Assembly: GCF_019431045.1 (NCBI RefSeq)
Contig: NZ_JAHXPT010000020.1
Span: 1-36,142 of the forward strand
Length of the DNA: 36,142 nt
Source: Clostridium weizhouense
GTDB lineage: Bacteria > Bacillota > Clostridia > Clostridiales > Clostridiaceae
Direction of reading: 5' to 3'
In this document: positions 8,601 to 16,729 of the stretch, in pieces
How positions within the stretch are numbered: position 1 is the first letter of the stretch
How the letters are laid out: every line of letters begins with the position of its first letter
Program-made: the position numbers and the translations under genes
Notes under the pieces: model-generated
Told to the model about the DNA's origin: nothing
The model's input: only the letters and a program-made list of their open reading frames with translations
The model's database searches: none

Positions 8601-9185
8601 TTATATTTGATTATTAAAATATTTTTCAAATTTAGTACTCCATTGTTTAGCTTTCTTTTCATCAATGTCACTTATTCCATCAAGAAACTCTTCTAAAAAT
8701 CCAATTCTATTCAATCCCTTCATTAAATGTCTTGGATAATCTACTTTTCTAGAATAAGCTTTTTTAGGATCTATTATCATAAGTCTTTCATTTTCTGAAA
8801 CAAATATATCCTTACATCTTGTATCTAATTTAGTAAATTTAAGTTTTTTAAACTCTAGTAGCAATTTATATATATTCTTAATTAATTTTTTACTTAGTCC
8901 ATGTTCTTTTATATAATGATCTAAACGTTCTCCATCTACCATATCTCTAACTACATAGAATTTTCCTCTCTTATATAACCTAGGAAAATATTTTGATCCA
9001 TTAGTTCTGTGAAGTATACCTCCTTCATCATTACATACCTTTTGAGTTAAAAATATTTTAATAACCTTATTACCTGGAAGTTGATATACTATTCCATTAT
9101 TTCCTTGACCAAGATATTTTCCTTCTCTAAATAGTTTTTCCGTCTTCTCGTCAAAATCAGCAGAATAATCAAAATTTCTTTTCAT
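8601..9185 (-). CDS. Small protein-kinase-fold protein, function unknown
   Basis: A 194-residue protein with a reduced kinase fold. A glycine-rich loop LGQGNNGIVY lies at 25-34, VIKIF with the ATP-binding Lys43 follows, a catalytic-loop-like LDTRCKDIFV at 120-129 has Asp121 and Asp126, and MIIDPKKA has a metal-binding-type Asp139. The His of HRD/HGD is absent and the usual Asn of the catalytic loop is Asp, so activity is not certain. There is no membrane segment or sensor domain; the protein is far shorter than a Ser/Thr kinase of the PrkC type. Similar small kinase-like proteins are annotated in clostridia without known substrate. It stands between gpmI and eno with its own terminator. The ATG at 9183-9185 has only a modest AGGGTTGAT site upstream. 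Confidence 0.7.
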   Translation of the reverse strand: MKRNFDYSADFDEKTEKLFREGKYLGQGNNGIVYQLPGNKVIKIFLTQKVCNDEGGILHRTNGSKYFPRLYKRGKFYVVRDMVDGERLDHYIKEHGLSKKLIKNIYKLLLEFKKLKFTKLDTRCKDIFVSENERLMIIDPKKAYSRKVDYPRHLMKGLNRIGFLEEFLDGISDIDEKKAKQWSTKFEKYFNNQI

Positions 9186-9453
9186 TTCATCAACCCTAAA
9201 CCTTTTTTTATAAATATATTACTAAAGATTTTAATTTATGACGAACTAATATACTTATTCTCTATCAAGCTTTATGAATTTTGTTCCTTGAAAATATAAA
9301 ATGCCTATATCATCTTGGCATAGTATTGCTTATTAATAACATTAGAACTTATATAAAAAAAAATTTATGATATATACTTATAAACAAATATTGTTAATTA
9401 AATATTTAATGTTATATAAAAAGTATAAATGTAATAACTTAATTAGAATATCT
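9186..9453. other. Non-coding interval upstream of the kinase-like gene
   Basis: No supported gene. It holds a weak hairpin ATGCC / GGCAT (9300-9320) and, at 9427-9448, a 22-bp stretch that recurs with one mismatch at 25548-25569. It may carry the promoter of the kinase-like gene; none is clear. Confidence 0.4.
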
Positions 9454-9499
9454 AAGAAGGTCTAGCATAATATATATTCTACTTATGCTAGACCTTCTT
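9454..9499 (-). terminator. Terminator of gpmI
   Basis: A perfect 17-bp inverted repeat, AAGAAGGTCTAGCATAA and its complement, with a 12-nt loop, 32 bp past the gpmI stop. The T run after it is poor on either strand, so the hairpin itself must do most of the work, or it acts as a 3'-end stabiliser. Confidence 0.7.
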
Positions 9500-9531
9500 T
9501 CATATCTCTAAATATTTAATTTTTAATAATA

Positions 9532-11070
9532 TTATTTACTTACTACTAAATTTTCTCCTGTCATTTCAGCTGGTACTTCAAGACCTAATTGATTTAACAT
9601 TGTTGGAGCTATATCAGCAAGTTTACCATCTTTCAAAATTTTTCCTTCTGCATGGTTTGATACCCAAACAAATGGTACTGGTTCTGTAGTATGAGCTGTA
9701 AATGGATTTCCTGTTGAGAAATCTATCATAGTTTCAGCATTACCATGATCTGCAGTAATAAATACACATCCATCCTTTTGTAATACTTTATCTACAACTT
9801 TTCCTAAGCATTCATCAACTGATTCAATTGCTTTAACTGCTGCAGGTATTACTCCAGTATGTCCAACCATATCTGGGTTTGCAAAGTTTAAGATTATCAT
9901 ATCATATTTATCTGAATCTAATCTGTTTATTAATTCATCTGTTACTTCATATGCACTCATTTCTGGTTTTAAATCATAAGTCGCAACTTTTGGTGAAGGA
10001 ATTAAAGCTCTATCTTCACCTTCATTTTCTTTTTCAACTCCGCCGTTGAAGAAGAATGTAACGTGAGCATACTTTTCTGTTTCAGCTATTCTTAATTGAT
10101 TTAATCCCTTGCTACTTACGTATTCACCAAGAGTATTAGTTAATGTTTGTGGCTTGTAAGCAACTTCAACACCTTCTAATGTTTTATCATATTGAGTCAT
10201 TGTTATGAAAGTAAGATTTAAAGCTTCTCTCTTAAATCCTTGAAATACTTTATCATTAATAGCTCTAGTAATTTCTCTAGCTCTATCTGGTCTAAAGTTA
10301 AAGAATATAACAGAATCATTATTCTTTATTGTACTAACAGGTGCTCCATTTTCAGTTACTACTGTTGGTAATACAAACTCATCAGTTTTGTTATCATGAT
10401 AAGAATTATCTATAGCTTCTATAGCACTATTAGCAGTTTCACCTTTACCTAATACTAATGCGTTATAAGCAAGTTCAACTCTTTCCCATCTATTATCTCT
10501 ATCCATAGCATAGTATCTACCACTTACAGTAGCTATTTTACCTACACCTATTTCATCCATCATTTTTTCAGTTTTTTCTATAAATTCTTTACCTGATGAT
10601 GGTGCAACATCTCTTCCATCCATAAATGCATGAACATATACATTTTGAATTCCTTGTTTTTTAGCAAGTTCTAAAAGACCTTTTAAATGATCAATATGTG
10701 AATGGACCCCACCATCTGATAATAATCCCATTAAGTGTAATGAAGAATTATTATTTTTAACATTAGTAATTCCTTTATTTAAAGCTTCATTTTCAAAGAA
10801 ATCTCCATCTGAAATAGCCTTAGTTATTCTTGTTAATTCTTGGTATACAATTCTACCAGCACCAATATTTAAATGACCTACTTCTGAATTTCCCATTTGT
10901 CCTTGTGGTAATCCAACCGCCATACCACTCGCTTGTAATTTTGATGTTGGATAATTTGCTACTAATCTATCAAAATTTGGTTTTTTAGCTAAACTTACCG
11001 CATTTCCTTCTGATTTTGGTGCAATACCGAAACCATCTAATATCATTAACATAACAGGTTTTTTTGACAT
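9532..11070 (-). CDS. gpmI: 2,3-bisphosphoglycerate-independent phosphoglycerate mutase
   Basis: Interconverts 3- and 2-phosphoglycerate without a bisphosphoglycerate cofactor, using Mn2+ and a phosphoserine intermediate; an alkaline-phosphatase superfamily member. The 512-residue product has the normal length. It opens [20 protein letters not shown] with the metal-binding Asp, has the nucleophile Ser62 in [14 protein letters not shown], and the C-terminal metal set [14 protein letters not shown] and [12 protein letters not shown]. The ATG at 11068-11070 follows GGAGGGAT. It is monocistronic, with its own promoter (11150-11178) and hairpin terminator, and two direct repeats upstream of the promoter. 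It is therefore regulated separately from gap-pgk-tpiA. Confidence 0.97.
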   Translation of the reverse strand: MSKKPVMLMILDGFGIAPKSEGNAVSLAKKPNFDRLVANYPTSKLQASGMAVGLPQGQMGNSEVGHLNIGAGRIVYQELTRITKAISDGDFFENEALNKGITNVKNNNSSLHLMGLLSDGGVHSHIDHLKGLLELAKKQGIQNVYVHAFMDGRDVAPSSGKEFIEKTEKMMDEIGVGKIATVSGRYYAMDRDNRWERVELAYNALVLGKGETANSAIEAIDNSYHDNKTDEFVLPTVVTENGAPVSTIKNNDSVIFFNFRPDRAREITRAINDKVFQGFKREALNLTFITMTQYDKTLEGVEVAYKPQTLTNTLGEYVSSKGLNQLRIAETEKYAHVTFFFNGGVEKENEGEDRALIPSPKVATYDLKPEMSAYEVTDELINRLDSDKYDMIILNFANPDMVGHTGVIPAAVKAIESVDECLGKVVDKVLQKDGCVFITADHGNAETMIDFSTGNPFTAHTTEPVPFVWVSNHAEGKILKDGKLADIAPTMLNQLGLEVPAEMTGENLVVSK

Positions 11071-11149
11071 CTTCCTATCCCTCCAAATTTATTGCTAATA
11101 TCATAATATACTATTATCATCTTTATTTTCTATCTTTTTAACCACTATA

Positions 11150-11178
11150 ATTATATTATTTTTTTATACTTATTGCAA
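11150..11178 (-). promoter_or_regulatory. gpmI promoter
   Basis: Minus-strand TTGCAA (11173-11178), 17-bp spacer, perfect TATAAT (11150-11155). The start should lie near 11143, about 73 nt before the ATG. The 11071-11351 interval otherwise holds only the upstream repeats. Confidence 0.75.
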
Positions 11179-11189
11179 CTTATAACATC

Positions 11190-11271
11190 ACCATTCTACA
11201 AAAGTTACTACGGAAATCTCTTCTAAAAATTCTATCAAATTACCATTTTACAAAATGTACTAAGGAAAAGC
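11190..11271 (-). promoter_or_regulatory. Paired direct repeats upstream of the gpmI promoter
   Basis: Two 30-bp repeats (11190-11219 and 11242-11271) agree at 23 of 30 positions. On the minus strand they share TTTCC-n-TAGTA-nn-TTTTGTA-r-AATGGT. Their offset is 52 bp, close to five helical turns, and the nearer one ends 11 bp upstream of the -35. The far copy contains an imperfect palindrome (TACATTTTGTAAAATGGTA). This is the usual arrangement of activator sites; the regulator is not recognised. Confidence 0.5.
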
Positions 11272-11351
11272 ATTCTTATACATAATATTTTGATAAGTAA
11301 TATTTTATATTCTTTATATTAATTAACAAACTTTATTGGAATTTATATATT

Positions 11352-11981
11352 CTAATTTTTTACTTTAGTTTTACAATTATTTTTTTGTTTGTAGTACTCT
11401 GTTACAATTTCATACCAGTGTTCAATTATACAATCAACAACTTTAGGATCATACATTATTCCTTTATTTTTTAGAATCTCATTAAAACATTCTTCATCAC
11501 TAATTAATTTTCTATAAGGCCTATCACTTTTCATAGCATCTATCGAATCACATACAGCTATAACTCTAGCCCCCATTGGAATTTCTTCTGCCTTTAAACC
11601 TAAAGGGTATCCAGTACCGTCCCATCTTTCATGATGATGTAAAACTATATGAGATATTTCTTTTAAACTATTTGCTTTACTAAGAATATTATATCCTATT
11701 TGACAATGTTCTTTCATAGCCTTCCATTCTTCAGAATTTAATTTTCCATTTTTGTTTAAAATATTATCTGAAACTCCTATTTTTCCGATATCATGTAAAT
11801 GTGCTGCAATGTGAAACATATCCACTTCTTGACTCTCTAATTTTAATGCCTTACACAGTTTATAAGTCATATCACTTACTCTTGTTGAATGACCAGAAGT
11901 ATAAAAATCCCTTGCTTCTAATGCTGCAACCATACTATCTATGATATCATGGTACATTATCTCATTGTTTACTTCTAACAT
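11352..11981 (-). CDS. HD-GYP domain protein (probable cyclic dinucleotide phosphodiesterase)
   Basis: A 209-residue protein made almost entirely of one HD-GYP domain, the metal-dependent phosphohydrolase class that usually degrades cyclic di-GMP. Visible motifs: HSTRVSDM at 31-38, the HD pair in AAHLHDIGKIG (His63-Asp64), the histidine cluster and GYP motif HHHERWDGTGYP at 115-126, and ARVIAVCDSIDAM. No receiver, PAS, GAF or membrane segment precedes it, so the input is unclear. The ATG at 11979-11981 follows AGGGGGGGAG. It lies between gpmI and tpiA but is cut off from tpiA by the strong terminator at 12134-12170, so it is not part of the glycolytic operon. No clear terminator follows. Confidence 0.85.
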   Translation of the reverse strand: MLEVNNEIMYHDIIDSMVAALEARDFYTSGHSTRVSDMTYKLCKALKLESQEVDMFHIAAHLHDIGKIGVSDNILNKNGKLNSEEWKAMKEHCQIGYNILSKANSLKEISHIVLHHHERWDGTGYPLGLKAEEIPMGARVIAVCDSIDAMKSDRPYRKLISDEECFNEILKNKGIMYDPKVVDCIIEHWYEIVTEYYKQKNNCKTKVKN

Positions 11982-12068
11982 AACTCCCCCCCTATTTTAT
12001 TTCCTTTATATAATACCTTTATTGATAATGAATTTCAATAATTTCATAATACCTATATTTTAAAACAG

Positions 12069-12107
12069 TGTTGATGTTTTAATTTAAAATAAACTAAAAT
12101 ATCAACA
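12069..12107. repeat. Inverted repeat upstream of the HD-GYP gene
   Basis: TGTTGATGTTTTA and TAAAATATCAACA form a 13-bp arm pair with one mismatch around a 13-nt loop, about 90 bp before the HD-GYP start. No T run follows on either strand, so an operator or leader hairpin is more likely than a terminator. Confidence 0.45.
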
Positions 12108-12133
12108 TTCATTTAAAATATAGAATATATAAT

Positions 12134-12170
12134 AAAAAGGCCATGAACTTATTAAGTTCATGGCCTTTTT
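12134..12170 (-). terminator. Strong bidirectional terminator of the gap-pgk-tpiA operon
   Basis: A perfect 17-bp inverted repeat, AAAAAGGCCATGAACTT and its complement, with a 3-nt loop. A- and T-runs on both sides make it work in both directions. It begins 5 bp after the tpiA stop and ends the operon. Confidence 0.93.
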
Positions 12171-12174
12171 ATTA

Positions 12175-12921
12175 TTAGTAGTTAACTATTGCAGAGAAAT
12201 CAGCTGCTACTAAACTAGCTCCACCAACTAATGCTCCATCTATATCAGACATTTTCATTTGAGCTTCTATTGTATTTGGTTTAACTGATCCACCGTATTG
12301 AATTCTTACTTTATCAGCAACTTCAGTTCCATACATTTCAGCAACCATAGCTCTTACAGCTTTAATTGTTTCATTTGCTTGCTCATCAGTAGCAGTTTTA
12401 CCTGTTCCGATTGCCCAAATTGGCTCATAAGCAATAACAAGTCTTTCTACTTGTTCATTAGTTAATCCAGCTATATCAACTTTGATTTGAGCTTCAAGAA
12501 CTTTATTAGTAGTTCCATTTTCTCTTTGTTCTAAAGTTTCTCCACAACAAAGAATTGGAGTAATATTATGAGCAAATGCTGCTTTAACTTTCTTGTTTAA
12601 TGCTTCATCAGTTTCATTGAAGTATTCTCTTCTTTCGCTATGTCCTAAAACAACATATTCAATTCCCATAGCTTCTAACATTCCTGGAGCAACTTCTCCT
12701 GTGAAAGCTCCACTTTCTTCAAAGTGCATATTTTGTGCTGCAACTTTTACGTTTGATCCAGCTACTGCCTTTTTAACAGCATCTAAACATACAAAAGTTG
12801 GACATATAACTACATCACAAGTTGCATCCTTAACTAATGGTTTTAATTCTTCTACCATTTTTACTGCTTCTTCAACAGTTTTATTCATTTTCCAGTTTCC
12901 AGCAATAATTGCTTTTCTCAT
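12175..12921 (-). CDS. tpiA: Triosephosphate isomerase
   Basis: Interconverts dihydroxyacetone phosphate and glyceraldehyde 3-phosphate. The 248-residue TIM barrel has the expected length and all key residues: Lys11 in AGNWKMNKT, His94 in [12 protein letters not shown], Glu166 in [17 protein letters not shown], and the phosphate-binding IQYGGSVKP and [10 protein letters not shown]. The ATG at 12919-12921 follows GAGGTG. It is last of cggR-gap-pgk-tpiA, 148 bp after pgk. Two hairpins and a 20-bp tandem duplication lie in that gap, so its share of operon transcript may be set by processing or partial termination. Confidence 0.97.
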   Translation of the reverse strand: MRKAIIAGNWKMNKTVEEAVKMVEELKPLVKDATCDVVICPTFVCLDAVKKAVAGSNVKVAAQNMHFEESGAFTGEVAPGMLEAMGIEYVVLGHSERREYFNETDEALNKKVKAAFAHNITPILCCGETLEQRENGTTNKVLEAQIKVDIAGLTNEQVERLVIAYEPIWAIGTGKTATDEQANETIKAVRAMVAEMYGTEVADKVRIQYGGSVKPNTIEAQMKMSDIDGALVGGASLVAADFSAIVNY

Positions 12922-12954
12922 TCCTCTTCACCTCATATTAAAATTTAAATAATA

Positions 12955-13045
12955 AATAAAGATACAAAATCTTTATTATCTATATTTCTACATTATTTTA
13001 TATTTCTACATTAAAAGATAAAACTCCTTTAAAAGTTTTATCTTT
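12955..13045 (-). promoter_or_regulatory. Intercistronic hairpins between pgk and tpiA
   Basis: Two hairpins lie in the gap: AATAAAGAT / ATCTTTATT (12955-12977, 5-nt loop) and AAAGATAAAACT / AGTTTTATCTTT (13014-13045, 8-nt loop, followed on the minus strand by a weak T tract). Between them TATATTTCTACATTA occurs twice at a 20-bp period. They are candidate processing or partial-termination sites. Confidence 0.5.
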
Positions 13046-13069
13046 AATAATTATCTATTTTTTACATAA

Positions 13070-14245
13070 TTAGTCGTTTAATGCAGCAATTCCTGGTAAT
13101 ACTTTACCTTCTAAGAATTCAAGTGATGCTCCACCACCAGTTGAGATATGAGTCATCTTATCTCCAAATCCTAATATATTAACAGCAGCTGCTGAATCTC
13201 CACCACCGATTATAGTAGTTGCATTTGAATCAGCCATTGCTTTAGCTACTGCAATTGTTCCTTTATTGAAGTTTTCAAATTCGAATACTCCCATTGGTCC
13301 ATTCCAAATTACAGTCTTAGCATCTTTAACTGCATCAGCGTATAATTTTTCAGACTTTGGTCCAATATCTAATCCCATATTTCCTACTGGAATATTTTCA
13401 TTTTCTGTAACTGTAGCTTCTACATCTTTGAATTCAGCAGCAACTCTATGGTCTACTGGTAATAAGAATTTAACACCTTTTTCTTCTGCTTTAGCAATCA
13501 TTTCTTTAGCATAGTCAAGTCTATCTTCTTCAACTAATGAAGTTCCGATTTCATATCCTTGAGCTTTTAAGAATGTATAAGCCATTCCACCACCAATTAT
13601 GATTGTATTAACTTTATCTAAAAGATTGTTTATAACAGCAATTTTATCTGAAACTTTAGCTCCACCTAAAATAGCAACGAATGGTCTTTCTGGAGTTTCA
13701 ACTGCATTTCCTAAGAATTTTAATTCTTTTTGGATTAAGTATCCACATACAGCTGTATCAATATAATCAGTTACTCCAACAGTTGAGCAGTGAGCTCTAT
13801 GAGCTGTACCAAATGCATCGTTAACAAATACTTCAGCTAAAGAAGCTAATTCTTTTGAGAATTCAGCTACATTCTTAGTTTCTTCTTTTCTGCATCTTGT
13901 ATTTTCTAATAATACAACATCTCCGTCTTTCATTTCAGCAACTGCTTTTTTAGCGTTTTCTCCAACAACTTCTTCATCTCTTGCGAAAACAACTTCTTTA
14001 TTTAACATTTCGCTTAATCTTTTAGCTACTGGTGCTAATGATTTTGAAGCGTCTTTTCCTAAGTGTGAGCAAAGTATAACTTTTGCACCTTTTTCAATTA
14101 AGTAATTAATTGTTGGAAGTGCTCCATTTAATCTATTTTCATCAGTTATAACACCATCTTTTAATGGTACATTAAAGTCACATCTAACTAAAACTTTTTT
14201 TCCTTTTACTTCGATATCTTCAATTGTTTTTTTATTAAAATTCAT
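13070..14245 (-). CDS. pgk: Phosphoglycerate kinase
   Basis: Transfers the phosphate of 1,3-bisphosphoglycerate to ADP in glycolysis. Domains: N-terminal substrate domain with [15 protein letters not shown] and LCSHLGKD, and C-terminal nucleotide domain with [36 protein letters not shown] and the GGGDSAAAV / [16 protein letters not shown] ends. The frame can be opened three codons earlier at a GTG, but that GTG is itself part of the AGAGGTG ribosome-binding site. The ATG at 14243-14245 is at proper spacing and gives 391 residues, so I use it. It follows gap by 116 bp, which contains a hairpin (14288-14324). Confidence 0.97.
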   Translation of the reverse strand: MNFNKKTIEDIEVKGKKVLVRCDFNVPLKDGVITDENRLNGALPTINYLIEKGAKVILCSHLGKDASKSLAPVAKRLSEMLNKEVVFARDEEVVGENAKKAVAEMKDGDVVLLENTRCRKEETKNVAEFSKELASLAEVFVNDAFGTAHRAHCSTVGVTDYIDTAVCGYLIQKELKFLGNAVETPERPFVAILGGAKVSDKIAVINNLLDKVNTIIIGGGMAYTFLKAQGYEIGTSLVEEDRLDYAKEMIAKAEEKGVKFLLPVDHRVAAEFKDVEATVTENENIPVGNMGLDIGPKSEKLYADAVKDAKTVIWNGPMGVFEFENFNKGTIAVAKAMADSNATTIIGGGDSAAAVNILGFGDKMTHISTGGGASLEFLEGKVLPGIAALND

Positions 14246-14287
14246 TTTTTTCACCTCTAATTATTAAACTTTTAAATATTTTAAAAT

Positions 14288-14324
14288 AGTCTGGCCTTAT
14301 AGCCTTATACTACAAAACCAGACT
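14288..14324 (-). promoter_or_regulatory. Intercistronic hairpin between gap and pgk
   Basis: AGTCTGG and CCAGACT form a 7-bp stem around a 23-nt loop, in the gap between the gap stop and the pgk start. On the minus strand it is followed by ATTTTAAAAT. It may lower read-through into pgk or protect the 3' end of a processed gap mRNA. Confidence 0.55.
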
Positions 14325-14361
14325 TATTTATAACTTTTAATTACTTTTTCTAAAACTTAAA

Positions 14362-15378
14362 TTATTTTAAGAAATTAGAGAAGTATTTGATTGTTCTAAC
14401 CATTTGGCTAGTGTATGAATTTTCATTATCATACCATGAAACAACTTGAACTTGGTATGTGTCTTCATCAACTTTAGCTACCATAGTTTGAGTTGCATCA
14501 AATAATGAACCGAATCTGATTCCTACGATATCAGAAGATACTAATTCTTCTTCAGTGTATCCGAATGATTCGTTAGAAGCAGCTTTCATAGCAGCATTTA
14601 CTTTTTCAACTGTAAGATCTTTTGCTTTAACTGCAGCAACTAAGATTGTAGTTGAACCAGTTGGAACTGGAACTCTTTGTGCAGAACCGATTAATTTACC
14701 GTTTAATTCTGGGATAACTAATCCAATAGCTTTAGCAGCACCAGTTGAGTTAGGAACTATATTTACAGCAGCAGCTCTTGCTCTTCTGAAATCTCCTTTT
14801 CTGTGTGGTCCGTCTAATACCATTTGATCTCCAGTGTAAGCATGGATAGTTGACATTATACCAGATTGAATTGGTGCTAAGTCATTAAGTGCTTTAGCCA
14901 TTGGAGCTAAACAGTTAGTTGTACAAGATGCTGCAGATATTATGTGATCTTCAGCAGTTAAGATATCTTGGTTAACGTTGAATACAACTGTTGGAAGGTC
15001 GTTTCCAGCTGGAGCTGATATAACAACTTTCTTAGCACCTGCATTGATATGAGCTTGAGATTTAGCTTTTGATACATAGAATCCAGTACATTCAAGTACT
15101 ACGTCTACTCCTAATTCTCCCCAAGGAAGTTTTGAAGCATCAGCTTCAGCGTAGATTTTGATTTCTTTTCCATTAACAACCATAGCATTTTCTTTAACTT
15201 CTACAGTTCCTTCATATCTACCTTGTGATGAATCATATTTTAATAAGTGAGCTAACATTTTAGGATCTGTTAAGTCGTTGATTGCAACCACTTCATATCC
15301 TTCCGCTCCAAACATTTGTCTAAATGCAAGACGTCCAATACGTCCAAAACCATTAATTGCTACTTTTACATTTGCCAT
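14362..15378 (-). CDS. gap: Glyceraldehyde-3-phosphate dehydrogenase (glycolytic, NAD-dependent)
   Basis: Oxidises glyceraldehyde 3-phosphate with phosphate and NAD+ to 1,3-bisphosphoglycerate. The 338 residues carry the Rossmann start [17 protein letters not shown], the NAD-selecting Asp in VVAINDLTD, and the active-site Cys152 in [15 protein letters not shown]. Further marks are the loop [20 protein letters not shown] and the C-terminal [17 protein letters not shown]. The ATG at 15376-15378 follows GGAGGTAAT. It lies 68 bp after cggR on the same strand, as in Bacillus subtilis, where the cggR-gapA message is processed between the two genes. Codon use is that of a highly expressed gene. Confidence 0.98.
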   Translation of the reverse strand: MANVKVAINGFGRIGRLAFRQMFGAEGYEVVAINDLTDPKMLAHLLKYDSSQGRYEGTVEVKENAMVVNGKEIKIYAEADASKLPWGELGVDVVLECTGFYVSKAKSQAHINAGAKKVVISAPAGNDLPTVVFNVNQDILTAEDHIISAASCTTNCLAPMAKALNDLAPIQSGIMSTIHAYTGDQMVLDGPHRKGDFRRARAAAVNIVPNSTGAAKAIGLVIPELNGKLIGSAQRVPVPTGSTTILVAAVKAKDLTVEKVNAAMKAASNESFGYTEEELVSSDIVGIRFGSLFDATQTMVAKVDEDTYQVQVVSWYDNENSYTSQMVRTIKYFSNFLK

Positions 15379-15445
15379 TAAAATTACCTCCTAAGTAATG
15401 CTTTTTTATAAAAATAAATTTTACAAACTAATTTAATAACTGAAA

Positions 15446-16477
15446 TTATTGATTTAGTGTTTCTAGTATTTTTTTACTTGTTTCTTCATCGGTAACCAAA
15501 ATACCATTAACATCATTAAATTCAGTTGCTATAATTGACTCTATTTTATTTTTTCCACCAGCAACTGCAATATGTGTTTTAATCTTTCTAGCTTCATTAA
15601 TTTTAATCCCAATAGTGGTAGTTTCTGACACTATTTCAGAATTTTTATTAAAATAACAACCAAACGCTTCCCCTACTGCTCCATTATGAATCAGATTTTC
15701 AATCACATCATCTGAAGCATCTCTTTTTTTAGCCATTTGCACAGCATTACCAATACCATACATTAATACATCTGCTTTATGTATAGTATCTATTACTGAT
15801 TTTATTTCTTTTTCTTTAAGTAAAGTATGTAATACATCTAAACTCAAATTTTCTGAAATATGAAGCATTCTATAGCTACCATTTAATTTCTTAGCTAATA
15901 AAGCTGCTAAAGTATTTGCCTGGGTCTCAACATTTTTACCCATACCACCTCTTGCAGGTACTACTTGAATATTGGATAAATAATTTATTTTAGGGAATTC
16001 TTCTACGACTTCTTTTAATGTACTTCCACCTGTTAATGCTATTATAGAACCATCAACTAATATGTCTTTTACATAATTCGCACAAGCCTTACCTAAATCC
16101 TTCAAAATCGAAGGATTATTTTCTAAATCTCCTGGAACTATAATTACTTTTTTTAAATTAAGTGATTTTCTTAATTCCTCTTCGATTTCTGAAAGCCCCT
16201 TTATTTCATGAATGAAATCTTTTAATTGCTCAATTATCTTTTTGCCTTCTTCAGTCACTGTCATTCCTGGAGTATTTATTTCAATCAACCTTTGAGAATT
16301 TAAAAAATTCACTTCGGTTCTAATAATACGTTCCCCTGTATTTAATAAGCTTGCAAGAACTCTTCTACCAATCGGTTGATTATAGTATATAGTTCTGAGT
16401 ACGTTATATCTTTTTTCTAATGTCTCTACAAGCTCAGGAACTATTTTTTTCTGCAACTCTAATATTTCTTGCAACAT
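15446..16477 (-). CDS. cggR: Central glycolytic genes regulator CggR
   Basis: A SorC/DeoR-family repressor of the gap operon whose DNA binding is relieved by fructose 1,6-bisphosphate. The 343-residue product begins MLQEILELQKKIVPELVETL, has an N-terminal winged-helix region (about 20-85, with YNVLRTIYYNQPIGRRVLAS) and a sugar-phosphate-binding domain (about 90-343) with ALTGGSTLKEVVEEFP and VVPARGGMG. The open frame continues ten codons upstream through the operator, but the ATG at 16475-16477 follows AAAGGAGTG and is the natural start. A matching operator lies just upstream (16494-16528), so it should regulate itself and gap-pgk-tpiA. rpoN lies upstream but has a terminator. Confidence 0.93.
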   Translation of the reverse strand: MLQEILELQKKIVPELVETLEKRYNVLRTIYYNQPIGRRVLASLLNTGERIIRTEVNFLNSQRLIEINTPGMTVTEEGKKIIEQLKDFIHEIKGLSEIEEELRKSLNLKKVIIVPGDLENNPSILKDLGKACANYVKDILVDGSIIALTGGSTLKEVVEEFPKINYLSNIQVVPARGGMGKNVETQANTLAALLAKKLNGSYRMLHISENLSLDVLHTLLKEKEIKSVIDTIHKADVLMYGIGNAVQMAKKRDASDDVIENLIHNGAVGEAFGCYFNKNSEIVSETTTIGIKINEARKIKTHIAVAGGKNKIESIIATEFNDVNGILVTDEETSKKILETLNQ

Positions 16478-16493
16478 AAACACTCCTTTGGTC

Positions 16494-16540
16494 TCTATGC
16501 GTCCCATGCAATTACATCATGTCCCACATTTAATATTATA
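16494..16540 (-). promoter_or_regulatory. CggR operator and -10 of the cggR-gap operon
   Basis: On the minus strand TGGGACATGA and TGGGACGCAT are two half-sites whose GGGAC cores are 20 bp apart (plus GTCCC at 16501-16505 and 16521-16525). This is the same core and spacing I recall for the B. subtilis CggR operator. A TATAAT (plus ATTATA, 16535-16540) lies just upstream with a weak -35, so the operator covers the start site, as expected for repression. Confidence 0.8.
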
Positions 16541-16666
16541 AAACACCTTTTAGAATTTTTAAAGCCTTTAATGAAATTTTTTACGAATAATTAAAAAAAC
16601 AGATAATAATTAACAATATATTTGTATTATTATTAATTATTTTATTGATCTTACCAATTTAATATA

Positions 16667-16705
16667 AAATGACTAAGAATGGTTTTTAACATTAACTTAG
16701 CCATT
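16667..16705 (-). terminator. Terminator of rpoN
   Basis: Minus-strand AATGGCTAAG pairs with CTTAGTCATT (one G-U) and is followed by TTATATT. It lies 25 bp past the rpoN stop and separates it from the CggR-controlled operon. Confidence 0.75.
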
Positions 16706-16729
16706 ATTATTAACTATTTCTTTTAATTT

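Noticed and set aside
9300..9322. ATGCC / GGCAT hairpin as a further member of the AGGCATA repeat family
   Set aside because: Only five paired bases are shared and the interior sequence does not match the repeat copies.
12593..12952. 119-codon plus-strand frame opposite tpiA
   Set aside because: Antisense shadow; tpiA has all catalytic residues and a proper start.
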